The notes: generated by a model from the sequence alone, not told the origin. Shown: positions 7,533-16,773, counted from the stretch's first letter. The stretch: DNA of 64,000 nt from Chromatiales bacterium (GCA_027076405.1 JALTJN010000515.1:124001-188000); one strand, 5' to 3'. A program made the numbers and translations.

Positions 7533-7552
7533 GAAATATTCAGAATATTTAG

Positions 7553-7750
7553 GGTCAGAGTAAAAATCATAAATATACTTCTAAGAAACAGTTCTGGCGG
7601 ACAAAACCGGCAGCTTCTGGCCGTAAGTTTTTTAAAGTGATTAGCTGGATGTCTGCTTTTGCTCGATACGAGACATTTTATTTATTTCCGACCTTAATAT
7701 TAAGTGCCGCCTTAATTTTAAAACTCACTATTACGTATGATTCCATATAA
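7553..7750 (+). pseudogene. Possible gene remnant, no start codon
   Basis: In the 283-bp gap after the asparaginase gene, an open frame of 65 codons runs from just after a TAG to a TAA. It reads KQFWRTKPAASGRKFFKVI then a hydrophobic end (YLFPTLILSAALILKL). There is no ATG until codon 30 or so and no ribosome binding site. It may be the tail of a decayed membrane protein or chance. I do not recognise it. Confidence 0.25.
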
Positions 7751-7815
7751 AAAAGTTGTATACGTTGATTTATTCATCGACAAGTATTTAATAAGATTGT
7801 TAGTATTATTACTTC

Positions 7816-9507
7816 ATGATGCCTTCTACAAAATTTAATTCAACGAACTACCCTAATGTAGAGCCAGCGGATGTCCTTTCATATCAGGTTGGGCAGCTCT
7901 ATGGTTCGGCTTTATCTGCGCTTGTTGCTACTGTTGTTAATGCTTTAATTTTAACGGCTGTTATGTGGCCGGTTATTAACCATAGTGTTTTATTTGTATG
8001 GTTAGCAATGCAAATTATAATTAGTTTGTTACGGGCAATTCTTGTATTTAAGTATAAGTCGTCTCGCGATAAATATGATGCAACATTGTGGTATCAGTTA
8101 TTTGTTATTGGCTTGTCATTTTCATTTGTTTTATGGGGCAGCGCTTCAATATTTTTGTTTCCTGAAACCGATATGGCGCGCCAGGTTTTTCTTGCTTTTG
8201 TTATTGGTGGTATGGTGGCGGGATCGTTAACAACGTTATCTCAGGTTCGATATTTAATATATACATTTATATCTATTAGTCTTATCCCTTTATTATTTCG
8301 TTTTTATCTTAGTCATGCTGAACTTGGGATTGCAATGGGAACAATGTTGTTACTTTATTTTATGATGATGATCGTTGCTGCTACCCGAATGCATAATTAT
8401 ATTATGCAAAACATTTATCTTCATCTTGAAAGTATAGAACGTGAGCATACTTTGCAGCATAGCGAACATAAATATCAAACGATTATCGATACGGCAACAG
8501 ATGCATATTTTTTACATGATTTAGATGGCAGATTTATTGACGTTAATCAGGAAGCATGCAGAAGTCTGGGCTATACAAGAGATGAATTGCTGTCTATGTC
8601 TGTCTCGGATGTGTCGACTCCCTCAACACAAATGCCGACTGAAAACTTATTGCAGGAGTTGGCTAAACGAAAAAATATTCGCAATGAAAGAATTTATCAG
8701 AGTAAGGACGGCAGAACATTTCCTGTTGAAGTGAGTATTGGTTTAGTTGAGTTTAATAATGAAAAACTTTTTTCTGTTTCTGCAAGAGATATCACGGAAC
8801 GGCAACGTATCGATAATATGAAGAATGAGTTTATTTCTACTGTTAGTCATGAGCTTCGTACTCCTCTTACTTCAATACGCGGTTCTCTGGGGTTAATTAG
8901 CGGAGGAGCGGTAGGAGAGCTGCCGGAACAGGCAAAAGAAATGTTAAAACTTGCCAGCAACAATACTGAACGATTGTTATTGTTGATTAATGATATTTTA
9001 GATATTCAAAAAATTGAATCGGGTCTACTTTCTTGTACTAAGTCCGCTGTTGATATTATGCGTAGTCTTGATAAATCATTGATAGATAATTCGATATACG
9101 CCGAACAGTTTGGTGTTGAATTGGTTATTACCAATAGAGTTGATAATGCGATTGTTGATGCCGATCAGGGGCGATTATCTCAGATTCTCACTAATTTGCT
9201 CTCTAATGCGATAAAATTTTCCAAGATTGGAGGTACGGTCGAAATTGGCCTTATTAAACAAGCGGATAATTACATTATTTCTGTAACAGATCATGGCTGT
9301 GGAATACCTGAAGAATTTTATGGAAAATTATATGAAAAATTCACACAATCAGATTCTTCTGACACGCGTGAAAAAGGGGGGACAGGCCTGGGTTTAAGCA
9401 TCACTAAATTGCTTGTCGAAATGCATAATGGGAGAATCGAATTTACTTCTAAAGAGGGGAAGGGCACGACATTTTTTGTTTATTTTCCAGTCCACCGTAC
9501 CACTTAA
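7816..9507 (+). CDS. Membrane PAS sensor histidine kinase
   Basis: 563 aa. Residues about 28-200 hold six predicted transmembrane helices, followed by a short coiled linker and a PAS domain (about 213-330; TATDAYFLHDLDGRFIDVN). Then come the HisKA dimerisation domain with phospho-acceptor H345 in SHELRTP, and a HATPase domain (LLSNAIKFS, DHGCGIP, GGTGLGLSI) ending at the C-terminus. There is no receiver domain, and no response regulator gene lies next to it, so its partner is encoded elsewhere. Signal unknown. Two ATG codons are in tandem at the start. Confidence 0.93.
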   Translation: MMPSTKFNSTNYPNVEPADVLSYQVGQLYGSALSALVATVVNALILTAVMWPVINHSVLFVWLAMQIIISLLRAILVFKYKSSRDKYDATLWYQLFVIGLSFSFVLWGSASIFLFPETDMARQVFLAFVIGGMVAGSLTTLSQVRYLIYTFISISLIPLLFRFYLSHAELGIAMGTMLLLYFMMMIVAATRMHNYIMQNIYLHLESIEREHTLQHSEHKYQTIIDTATDAYFLHDLDGRFIDVNQEACRSLGYTRDELLSMSVSDVSTPSTQMPTENLLQELAKRKNIRNERIYQSKDGRTFPVEVSIGLVEFNNEKLFSVSARDITERQRIDNMKNEFISTVSHELRTPLTSIRGSLGLISGGAVGELPEQAKEMLKLASNNTERLLLLINDILDIQKIESGLLSCTKSAVDIMRSLDKSLIDNSIYAEQFGVELVITNRVDNAIVDADQGRLSQILTNLLSNAIKFSKIGGTVEIGLIKQADNYIISVTDHGCGIPEEFYGKLYEKFTQSDSSDTREKGGTGLGLSITKLLVEMHNGRIEFTSKEGKGTTFFVYFPVHRTT

Positions 9508-9613
9508 ATTTAATTATAATTGATACAAATAATTATGTATTGATTGCTTGCTATTCACTGAATTCTCGTCTATTTCTTAATATAAGAATTAATAAAATTA
9601 AGAGGTAACAATT

Positions 9614-9835
9614 ATGAATAGTATTACTGTTTACATCAATGAATCTCTCAGTACACGGGAAATGGTTAAAATAAAACATGAAATTAAGGCTATTCCTAAT
9701 GTGATTGATGTGGAGCATCCGCGCCATGATGGACATGATCTAACCATTGATTATGAGCCAAACTCCACTATGCCTGTTGATGTATTAAACACTTTGCGAG
9801 CACGCGGTTTACACCCTGATATTACCTCTGCTTAA
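9614..9835 (+). CDS. Small conserved-looking protein, HMA-like fold possible
   Basis: 73 aa with a clear AAGAGGTAAC ribosome binding site. The pattern of strand, helix (REMVKIKHEIKAI), strand (NVIDVEHP), strand (DLTIDYEP), helix (VDVLNTLRARG) resembles the ferredoxin-like fold of heavy-metal-associated domains, but the CxxC metal motif is absent. HPRHDGHD is histidine-rich in the middle. Function unknown; a metal- or partner-binding role is only a guess. It lies 106 bp after the histidine kinase on the same strand and is followed by a hairpin. Confidence 0.7.
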   Translation: MNSITVYINESLSTREMVKIKHEIKAIPNVIDVEHPRHDGHDLTIDYEPNSTMPVDVLNTLRARGLHPDITSA

Positions 9836-9847
9836 ATAGAAATAATA

Positions 9848-9881
9848 ATGACAAAGTTAGTGATTATTCTAACTTTGTTAT
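9848..9881. repeat. Inverted repeat after the 73-aa gene
   Basis: ACAAAGTTAG (9851-9860) and CTAACTTTGT (9869-9878) form a perfect 10-bp stem, extended by three more pairs, around an 8-base loop. No T-run follows on the plus strand. It could be a transcript end processed by other means, or an operator. The remainder of the gap to 10224 is AT-rich leader with no other gene. Confidence 0.5.
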
Positions 9882-10224
9882 GGACGGTTAGCATTAACCT
9901 ACGCGCTGTATGCTCTTAACTTGATTATATGAGAGTGCCTTCCTGTGTGATATTTATAGCTTCTATATACAAAAGTTATATGCCTATAATAAATTTAATA
10001 CCGATAAGTAACTATTAGCACATATATAAAGTAACTACTTTGATATGGTTTGCATAAATTTCTCATATACTTAACTTAACTTATGAAGATAGCATTATAA
10101 CTACATAAAATTACTATATAAATTTGAGATATCGTATACTGATTTAAGTTAGATAATAAATACCATTTATCTAATGTAATTGATTCAATTTATGATCAAT
10201 GTACATAAAACTAGAGGAAAGATA

Positions 10225-11382
10225 ATGAATATTCGTGTCATCAGTTTATTTCTTGCTGTATTAGGGTTTGCATCTAATCTTCAGGCCGTAGAAGTGGATA
10301 TCAGTGGTTATGCCACATTTGCAGGCGCATTCACTAATGCAAAAACAACAACAGGCAGTAATGCTGTTTATGTAAATGGGCTTGCGACCGAAGATTTGAA
10401 GTTTGATCAGCAAACTCATTTAGGGCTCCAAATAGCAGCAACAGTGTCGGATAAAATTGACATGACTGTCGTTCTTCAGGCGGATGGCAGCAAAAATAAC
10501 TATAATGTTAATGCTCAATGGGCTTATGCAACATACCGCTTTAATGAAGATCTCAGTGTTCGGATGGGGAAATATAAAGCAACTTTCTACATGGTCTCTG
10601 ACTATAAAGAAGTAGGTTATGCTTATCCTTGGGTACGACCACCGCTTGAAGTGTACAGCACTAATCCAATAGAAGCTTTCACTGGACTGGATTTGGTTTA
10701 TCAAACTGATATTCGTAATATGTCGCTTCTTTTAGAGGTTTTTGCCGGCTCTGGTGACCACACCTCGAAATACATACCATCAACCACAGACGCACCAACA
10801 GGCACTCCTTATAATGGGCTTGGTGACACTACTAAAAAAGGCCAGACCATTGACTTTGATACTCCAAATGCCAAGGGTTTTAATCTGTCTTTATCCGGTG
10901 AAATTGGTACTTTTCGTCTTGGTTATTTTGAAACCGGTGTAAATTCAGCTGCCTTTGGTATTCATGATGCATTCGGTTCATTCGGTGGTATTGGTTTTAA
11001 TATCGACTGGAGAAATCTGGTTGTATATAGTGAATATATTGTTCGTGATACCGCGGCAAATTTAGCAGGAGCCTTTCCGGATCAAAATGCTTATTACATA
11101 ACAACCGGATACCGTATGGGTAAATATCTCCCATATATTACATATGCAAATCTGTCAAAAGGAAAAGATGATAGTCCGTATTCTCAACTTCAAAGTTCTA
11201 TTGCCGTTGGCTTAAGAACAGAAGTGAGTGATGCTGCAGCACTTAAATTTGAAATAATGACAGTTACACCTAAAAAGAATGCTTCTGCTGGCTTTAATAC
11301 CACAACAGCAGGCTATGGCTTATTCGACAACCCGGTTAAATCGGGCACAGTTGCAAGTGTAACTTTTGATGTTATCTTTTAA
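10225..11382 (+). CDS. Porin-like outer-membrane beta-barrel protein
   Basis: 385 aa from the ATG at 10225, which has an AGAGGAAAG ribosome binding site and begins a good signal peptide (MNIRVISLFLAVLGFASNLQA, cleaved before VEVDISGYATF). An upstream in-frame start at 10180 would spoil the signal and is rejected. The mature protein has alternating hydrophobic strands with aromatic belts and ends in the outer-membrane sorting residue F (VTFDVIF). The family resembles the 'porin with early GYATF strand' type found in marine gammaproteobacteria; specificity unknown. It heads a run of four genes with a phosphate-binding-like protein and two Sel1 proteins. Confidence 0.85.
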   Translation: MNIRVISLFLAVLGFASNLQAVEVDISGYATFAGAFTNAKTTTGSNAVYVNGLATEDLKFDQQTHLGLQIAATVSDKIDMTVVLQADGSKNNYNVNAQWAYATYRFNEDLSVRMGKYKATFYMVSDYKEVGYAYPWVRPPLEVYSTNPIEAFTGLDLVYQTDIRNMSLLLEVFAGSGDHTSKYIPSTTDAPTGTPYNGLGDTTKKGQTIDFDTPNAKGFNLSLSGEIGTFRLGYFETGVNSAAFGIHDAFGSFGGIGFNIDWRNLVVYSEYIVRDTAANLAGAFPDQNAYYITTGYRMGKYLPYITYANLSKGKDDSPYSQLQSSIAVGLRTEVSDAAALKFEIMTVTPKKNASAGFNTTTAGYGLFDNPVKSGTVASVTFDVIF

Positions 11383-11393
11383 AGGTATTTCTA

Positions 11394-11831
11394 ATGAAAC
11401 TATTTAATAAGCAGGTTGCTAAAATATTATTAGCAACATCATTAATATTTTTTGTTCAATCCATTCAGGCTGGCGTTGCTGTTATTACGCATCCAGGCGT
11501 TAAAGAAATTGGTTTGTCAAAAAGTAAGTTAGCAAAAATTTATCTTGGTAAATTAAGAAGATTCTCTAATGGTCAACGTATTCAACCGGTTGATTTACCA
11601 AAAAAATCAAAAGAACGTAAAAAGTTCTATCAGACAGTAATTAATAAATCTGAAAGTCAAATGAACCGATACTGGTCGAAACGTAAATATACCGGCAAGG
11701 GAAAACCACCTAAACTTTTAAATTCGGCACGCGAAGTTTTAAAGTGGGTGGCTAACAATGAAGGTGCTATTGGTTATATTGATGGCAAGTATTTAAATAA
11801 GTCGGTCAAAGTTGTTTTAATTTTACCTTAA
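11394..11831 (+). CDS. Periplasmic phosphate-binding-like (PstS-type) small protein
   Basis: 145 aa. The signal peptide ends at IQAGVAV. The rest resembles the short PBP-like domain proteins related to PstS: VITHPGVKEIGLSKSKLAKIYLGKLRRFSNGQRIQPVDLP and a late VANNEGAIGYIDG. It is only half the length of a full PstS, so it is more likely a sensor or partner than a transporter subunit; no ABC genes are nearby. It begins 11 bases after the porin stop with an AAGG ribosome binding site, clearly the same operon. Confidence 0.8.
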   Translation: MKLFNKQVAKILLATSLIFFVQSIQAGVAVITHPGVKEIGLSKSKLAKIYLGKLRRFSNGQRIQPVDLPKKSKERKKFYQTVINKSESQMNRYWSKRKYTGKGKPPKLLNSAREVLKWVANNEGAIGYIDGKYLNKSVKVVLILP

Positions 11832-11877
11832 TTTTTAAATTAGATTTTACTGATAATATATTTTCTGGTGAGTGCAA

Positions 11878-12576
11878 ATGATTAAGCATTATTTTTCATT
11901 ATTATTGTTATTTACATTGATAACAACAATATCCATTGCATCTGCAGCCAATGACCCTATGAAAAGCCTTTTTCATTTTCAGAAAAAAATGGCACAAAGC
12001 GGAAGCTCTTCTGCCATGATGAAAATGGGAGAAATGTATGAAAGAGGCGAGGGCACTGAGAAAAATTACTCTAAAGCTTTAGAAATGTATCAAAAAGCAA
12101 AAATTGCAGGTCATGCTAAAGCTGAGCAGGCAATACTAAGACTTAAAAACAGAAAAAATAAACCGAAAAGAAATACTTCTCAAAACAAAGCTAAACAAAA
12201 AAAGATTTTGGCAGAAGAGAAGATAAAAAAGAAAAAGGCTCTGGCCAAGGCAAAAGCTGCGGCTGAAGCAAAAAAAGAAGCCGAAAGAATAAAATTAGAA
12301 AAAGAAAAGGCTGCAATACAAAGAGCTAAAGCAAAACTTAGAGCTGCAGCAGCCAGGAAAAAAGCAGAAAAAGAAGCTCGATTAAAAGCTGCTAAATTAA
12401 GGGAAAAATTAGCAAAAGAAAAGATTGAAAAAGCCAATAAACTTAAAGCAGAAAGAGCTAAAGCTGCTGCAGCAAGAGTAAAAGCAGCAGAAAAGCGTAA
12501 AGCAGAAACAAAAGGTGCTTTTAAGTCTGATCCGTGTAAGGGTAAAGCTGCTCGCTTGCTTTCAATTTGTCGTTAA
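11878..12576 (+). CDS. Sel1-repeat protein with long Lys/Ala-rich helix
   Basis: 232 aa from ATG at 11878 (GGTGAG lies 5 bases upstream; a GTG at 11872 is possible). A signal peptide (MIKHYFSLLLLF...SAA) is followed by one Sel1-like repeat (SAMMKMGEMYERGEGTEKNYSKALEMYQKAK), then about 120 residues of almost pure K/A/E/R that must form a long single helix or coiled coil, and a short tail DPCKGKAARLLSICR with two cysteines. Periplasmic. The layout recalls periplasm-spanning TolA-like proteins, but there is no TolA C-terminal domain. Function unknown. Confidence 0.8.
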   Translation: MIKHYFSLLLLFTLITTISIASAANDPMKSLFHFQKKMAQSGSSSAMMKMGEMYERGEGTEKNYSKALEMYQKAKIAGHAKAEQAILRLKNRKNKPKRNTSQNKAKQKKILAEEKIKKKKALAKAKAAAEAKKEAERIKLEKEKAAIQRAKAKLRAAAARKKAEKEARLKAAKLREKLAKEKIEKANKLKAERAKAAAARVKAAEKRKAETKGAFKSDPCKGKAARLLSICR

Positions 12577-12605
12577 AATCATATTAGTACTTTGGAATTA
12601 TTTAA

Positions 12606-13586
12606 ATGAAATATTTTTATATATTCGTTACATTGTTTTTATCTCAAACAATATATGCAGACATTAGTCAGTTAAAACTTGAGCTGCTTCTTGCAAAACG
12701 TGGCGATCTGGCTTCCCAGTTTAGAGTTGCTACTGCATATGAATATGGTACGGACGTTAAAAAAAATCTTAAAGAATCCCTTAAATGGTACATAAAAGCG
12801 GCTAATCAATCACATGCGCCATCACAATATAAAGTTGGGTATTTTTACGAGCATGGACTTGGTGTTGCCAAAGATATGCGCATGGCAATGCAGTGGTATA
12901 AAAAAGCTAAAAATAATGGTAGTGACAAAGCAAGTCATCGGTTAAATAATGTTGCTCATGCTAAAAAGAAAGAATTAGTTCGGGCGCAACATGTAGTTTT
13001 GCAGGCTAAGTTAGATAAAGAAGATCAGGGGCGAAAAGAGAAACTAAAGAAAGCGCAAAAAAAGAAATATTTAGAAAAGCAAAAAGCGAAATACAAAGCC
13101 GTAAAAAAAATCGGCACTAAACAAGCAGATAAGAAAAATAAAAAAACAGTTATAAAACCGCCGGTAAAAAAGAAGTCTGTTGTTTTTAAAACCTCTGACT
13201 TGATAAAGTTGGTTTTGACCAATAAATGGAAAAATAGAGATGGAGATGCAGATTATTTGCCATCTGCTTCTACAGCATGCCTGGAATCTGGCGACGAAGA
13301 GCTTACCTGCTTTTCCAGTGAAAAATCACGAAAAATTAAAAGTTCTACCGTTACCTACACAACAAAGTCTACATTATTAGGGTTCAGGAAAAACGGCAGT
13401 TTTAAAGTTATCTATAACTATAACGCTATTAGTGTTTCTGGTGACAGATCTAATGTTATGGATAAATATGGTTTAACAATGAAGCAGGGCTGGCAAGAGC
13501 CAGCCATTGCTGTTAAGTGTAAAGTCTTAAATAGAAAAGATATAATGTGTTACCGGGGTAACACAAAAATTTCATTTAAACATTAG
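12606..13586 (+). CDS. Periplasmic Sel1-repeat protein with a C-terminal domain
   Basis: 326 aa with signal peptide (MKYFYIFVTLFLSQTIYA). Two Sel1 repeats follow (GDLASQFRVATAYEYGTDVKK..ALKWY type; APSQYKVGYFYEHGLGVAKD), then a lysine-rich linker (about 120-185) and a globular C-terminal domain of about 130 residues with four cysteines that I do not recognise. It is 29 bp after the previous Sel1 protein and probably the last gene of the operon. Its stop overlaps the convergent sulfotransferase stop by 4 bases. Likely an adaptor for periplasmic complexes; no enzyme motif seen. Confidence 0.8.
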   Translation: MKYFYIFVTLFLSQTIYADISQLKLELLLAKRGDLASQFRVATAYEYGTDVKKNLKESLKWYIKAANQSHAPSQYKVGYFYEHGLGVAKDMRMAMQWYKKAKNNGSDKASHRLNNVAHAKKKELVRAQHVVLQAKLDKEDQGRKEKLKKAQKKKYLEKQKAKYKAVKKIGTKQADKKNKKTVIKPPVKKKSVVFKTSDLIKLVLTNKWKNRDGDADYLPSASTACLESGDEELTCFSSEKSRKIKSSTVTYTTKSTLLGFRKNGSFKVIYNYNAISVSGDRSNVMDKYGLTMKQGWQEPAIAVKCKVLNRKDIMCYRGNTKISFKH

Positions 13587-14590
13587 GCTGTTGCCAACTG
13601 AGAGATTTTATTAATAAATCCTGTTTGAAGCTTTCTTCGCTTTAAATCTTCAGGGTCTATCCTGGATGTGTTTTTAGATATAGCAGCTTCATTTTGTTGT
13701 TTAAATGAGTCGATATCGTTTTTAGTAAACTCAAGCTCTTTACCTTTAAGTATTTGCGTTCGCTCATAGCCAAGTATATCCATAACATCACCACAAATTG
13801 ATTCAATGACTTGAATTTCTTCTGTAGTAAGCTCATTAAGAAATTTTCTTGAATTATTAGACTTTATCGGCTGACTGAGGTTTTCCCATAAAGAACTCGA
13901 TTTTGCACTACGTTCAGCTTCTTTAGATGTATGGAAGTCCAGCATATTGGGTGAAAAATCTATATTAAGAAATTCACAGAGTTCCTTAACAATTTTTTCC
14001 GGGTTATCTAATAATTTTTCATAACTGATAGGGAAGACTGTGTCAGATCCGCTTTTAGTCATTTGTTCAATACAAAGTTCTTGTAATTTGTTCCATTGTT
14101 TTGCAATGAAGTAGGGGTGTTTGTCACCAATGACTGCCTTAGTAAAGGAAAGCGTAACATCACGAGGATCTCGATATAAATAGATGTATTTTGGTGCATC
14201 AAAATGATGATTTATTTCTTCTGCATACTGAATATTCTGCATGCTTTTACACATCCAAGCTGATGCATTATTTGCTTCAGCATATATATCCATAATTACA
14301 CCGTATACGGCTACTAGTGAACGTTCGGTACATCTTTTTAATACTTCTTTCCTGTTTAATTTAACCTTATCCCAAGGTACAGGGTTTAGTTCAACGAGAC
14401 GACAAGTATCATCAATTAATTTAATAAATGCTTTGTTATTATTTAAATCACCATATATAGGTAGTAATGGCATCATACGTTGCAGGATATGAGGTGGATG
14501 TGGGGCTGCAATATTGGATGATTCATTTAGAATAAGGCGTAATAAGTTTGAGCCAGAACGTTGTTCACCTACCATAAATATCGATTGCAT
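13583..14590 (-). CDS. PAPS-dependent sulfotransferase family protein
   Basis: 335 aa. The 5'-phosphosulfate loop GEQRSGSNLLRL (residues 8-19) and the 3'-phosphate-binding YLYRDPRDVTLSF (near 138-150) are the two hallmark PAPS-binding motifs of the sulfotransferase family. PISYEKLLDNPEKIVKELCEFL is also typical. It would transfer sulfate from PAPS to a carbohydrate, lipid or peptide acceptor, which cannot be told from sequence. It is the third gene of a minus-strand unit with APS kinase and a CHR transporter; 21 bp separate it from the transporter. A TCTCC on the plus strand (GGAGA sense) serves as ribosome binding site. Confidence 0.88.
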   Translation of the reverse strand: MQSIFMVGEQRSGSNLLRLILNESSNIAAPHPPHILQRMMPLLPIYGDLNNNKAFIKLIDDTCRLVELNPVPWDKVKLNRKEVLKRCTERSLVAVYGVIMDIYAEANNASAWMCKSMQNIQYAEEINHHFDAPKYIYLYRDPRDVTLSFTKAVIGDKHPYFIAKQWNKLQELCIEQMTKSGSDTVFPISYEKLLDNPEKIVKELCEFLNIDFSPNMLDFHTSKEAERSAKSSSLWENLSQPIKSNNSRKFLNELTTEEIQVIESICGDVMDILGYERTQILKGKELEFTKNDIDSFKQQNEAAISKNTSRIDPEDLKRRKLQTGFINKISQLATA

Positions 14591-14611
14591 TTTATTCTCC
14601 TGTTATAAAAT

Positions 14612-15871
14612 TTATAAAAACAAATAACCAATTAGTCCTGCAGGAGGAATAATCCAGATAACATCGAGATTAAACCTAATTAAACTGATTAAAGAAAAAG
14701 TGAAAATCAATAAGACAGGCCAATTGGTATAAAGCTCTGGAATAGCCAAAGTATGAAGCGATGATTTGAAAATAATAAAAGCTGCGATACAAATCATACC
14801 AATGACAGCACTATGAATACCGTGCATCACTGCTTGAGTGGCTGACGACTTTCGAATGAAATCAAACCAACGTGAAACAATGACCATTAAAATTGCCGGT
14901 ACACCAAATATTGCTATTGTTGATGCTAAGGCTCCCCAGAAACCTGCAACTTTATAACCGATAAAGGTTGCGCTGATGAGTATTGGGCCGGGTGTTACCT
15001 GACCTAAGGCAATACTATCTGTAAATTCTTGTGATGTTAACCAGCCATTTTCCAGCACAACAATACTGCCGATAACGGGGATAAAGACATATCCTCCACC
15101 AAACAATATTAAACTCATTGTTGCAAAAGTTAAGCTGAGGTATGCAATACTATTTTTGTCGACTGGCAAAGGTAATAGCCAGAGGGAAAGAAATGCCAAA
15201 ACTATAATAAACAGTGTAATTATTTGCTGTTTATTAAATTTTATTTTATTTTTGCTTATGTTGTTATTATTTTGACTGTTAAATAGAATATAGCCAACCG
15301 CACCGGACAAAAAGATAAGTATAATAGGTGTGTAAATTTTATAGGTTAAAGGTATGAATGCTAGTACAAGGATTGCGACGATAGCAATAATGGCCTCATA
15401 CGTGCCTTTAAGTGTTTTTTTACCTAACCTCCAGGCAACGCTAAATACAATTGCTGCAACAGCAGGCATAAACCCCTGAAAAACAGCTTTAAAATTGATT
15501 GCTTCACCATAATTAAAATAAACATAACTTAAGCTGAGAATCAAAAGAAAAGAAGGTAATACAACAGCGACTGTCGCCACCAATGCTCCCATTTTCCCAC
15601 GAATTTTATAGCCACAAAATGCAACCACATTAACAGCCATAGGTCCTGGTAGTAAATTTGCCAATGAGATTCCATCAAGGATATCTTGATGACTAATAAG
15701 TTTTAGTTTTTTAACAACTGTGTTTTCGATGACGGAAATTAAGGCCATATATCCGCCAAAGGCAAGACTACCTATTTTTAAGAATGTAAAAAATAACAAA
15801 ACGAGTGAATATTCATGAGTAGAATTTTTCTGCTCATGGACGGTTGTGTTTTCAATAATTGTTTCAGACAT
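14612..15871 (-). CDS. CHR-family (chromate/sulfate-type) transporter
   Basis: 419 aa with two homologous halves, each with the family signature: FLKIGSLAFGGYMALISVIE...LANLLPGPMAVNV in the first, LILFGGGYVFIPVIGSIVV...ALGQVTPGPILISATFIGY in the second. About ten to twelve transmembrane helices. The family is named for chromate efflux, but chromate is a sulfate analogue and the gene sits between APS kinase and a sulfotransferase, 26 bp after the former. Sulfate movement is therefore a reasonable alternative role. Substrate not provable from sequence. Confidence 0.88.
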   Translation of the reverse strand: MSETIIENTTVHEQKNSTHEYSLVLLFFTFLKIGSLAFGGYMALISVIENTVVKKLKLISHQDILDGISLANLLPGPMAVNVVAFCGYKIRGKMGALVATVAVVLPSFLLILSLSYVYFNYGEAINFKAVFQGFMPAVAAIVFSVAWRLGKKTLKGTYEAIIAIVAILVLAFIPLTYKIYTPIILIFLSGAVGYILFNSQNNNNISKNKIKFNKQQIITLFIIVLAFLSLWLLPLPVDKNSIAYLSLTFATMSLILFGGGYVFIPVIGSIVVLENGWLTSQEFTDSIALGQVTPGPILISATFIGYKVAGFWGALASTIAIFGVPAILMVIVSRWFDFIRKSSATQAVMHGIHSAVIGMICIAAFIIFKSSLHTLAIPELYTNWPVLLIFTFSLISLIRFNLDVIWIIPPAGLIGYLFL

Positions 15872-15897
15872 GATTATTATTTGTATTATCTCTTTTG

Positions 15898-16533
15898 TTA
15901 AAGTGCAAAATTCGTTTTAATAAATGCAACAAGCTGCATAGTACATTCAGCAATGTTGTTTTTAGAAGTATTAATTGTCATGTCTGTTACAGTTGGTTTT
16001 TCGTAGTCCTGACCGATACCGGTAAAGTTTTTAATCCCGTCACCAAACATGGCTTTTTTGTAAAGTCCTTTAGGATCCCGATCTATACAGTCATCAAGTT
16101 CAGCATGGACATGCACAAGATAAAAATTATCGCCAATAATGTTTTTAACTGACTCTCTGCCTTTGTGATGGGGTGAGATGAATGAAGCAAGTACAATATG
16201 ACCTGAATTTGCAAATAGTGAAGCAACTTCACCTGTGCGACGCAAGTTTTCTTCGCGAGATTCAGTTGAAAAATCAAGATCGTTATTCAATCCTGAGCGA
16301 AGCGTATCACCATCTAAAATAGAAACTGTATAGCCTTGCTGGAACAACATTCTTTCAACTAGTGAGGCTATAGTGGATTTACCCGCACCAGATAAACCTG
16401 TCAGCCAGATAACCCCGCTTTTGTGACCCAACTCTTTGTTACGTTTTTCTCTTGTCACAAACCCCTGATGAGGGTGAATGTTATCTTCTATTGTCTTAGT
16501 AAAAATAGGTGATTGGCAGGTTTCGGAATTCAT
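15898..16533 (-). CDS. cysC: Adenylylsulfate (APS) kinase
   Basis: 211 aa from the ATG at 16533, chosen because GAGAGAT precedes it and it matches the family N-terminus (HPHQGFVTREKRNKELGHK); an upstream in-frame start at 16671 would add 46 unrelated residues. P-loop GLSGAGKST at 46-54, ILDGDTLRSGLNNDLDFS, the phospho-acceptor-type serine in SFISPH, and KGLYKKA are all classic. It phosphorylates APS to PAPS. No ATP sulfurylase lies beside it, so APS must come from elsewhere. First gene of the unit with the CHR transporter and sulfotransferase, which would consume the PAPS. Confidence 0.95.
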   Translation of the reverse strand: MNSETCQSPIFTKTIEDNIHPHQGFVTREKRNKELGHKSGVIWLTGLSGAGKSTIASLVERMLFQQGYTVSILDGDTLRSGLNNDLDFSTESREENLRRTGEVASLFANSGHIVLASFISPHHKGRESVKNIIGDNFYLVHVHAELDDCIDRDPKGLYKKAMFGDGIKNFTGIGQDYEKPTVTDMTINTSKNNIAECTMQLVAFIKTNFAL

Positions 16534-16773
16534 ATCATATCTCTCTATTTGAGGAAGAAATAACAACATTTGATAATTACTTTCAATTACGAAAGTAAGA
16601 ATAGACGTAGGAGAGAGTAGTAATCCACTTGATTTATGTGATCTAGCTAGCAGTATTTGTACGTGATTCATACAATAATAAACACAATAAAATTATTTAT
16701 ATAAAAATCAAAGACTGCTACTATTTATGTCAAATTTAGATGACTTAATTTATAATATGAGGCTCTCCCCCAA

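Noticed and set aside
12180..12437. Alanine/phenylalanine-rich minus-strand frame
   Set aside because: It is the antisense of the Lys/Ala-rich helix gene; the composition is a mirror of AAA/GCN codons and not a real protein.
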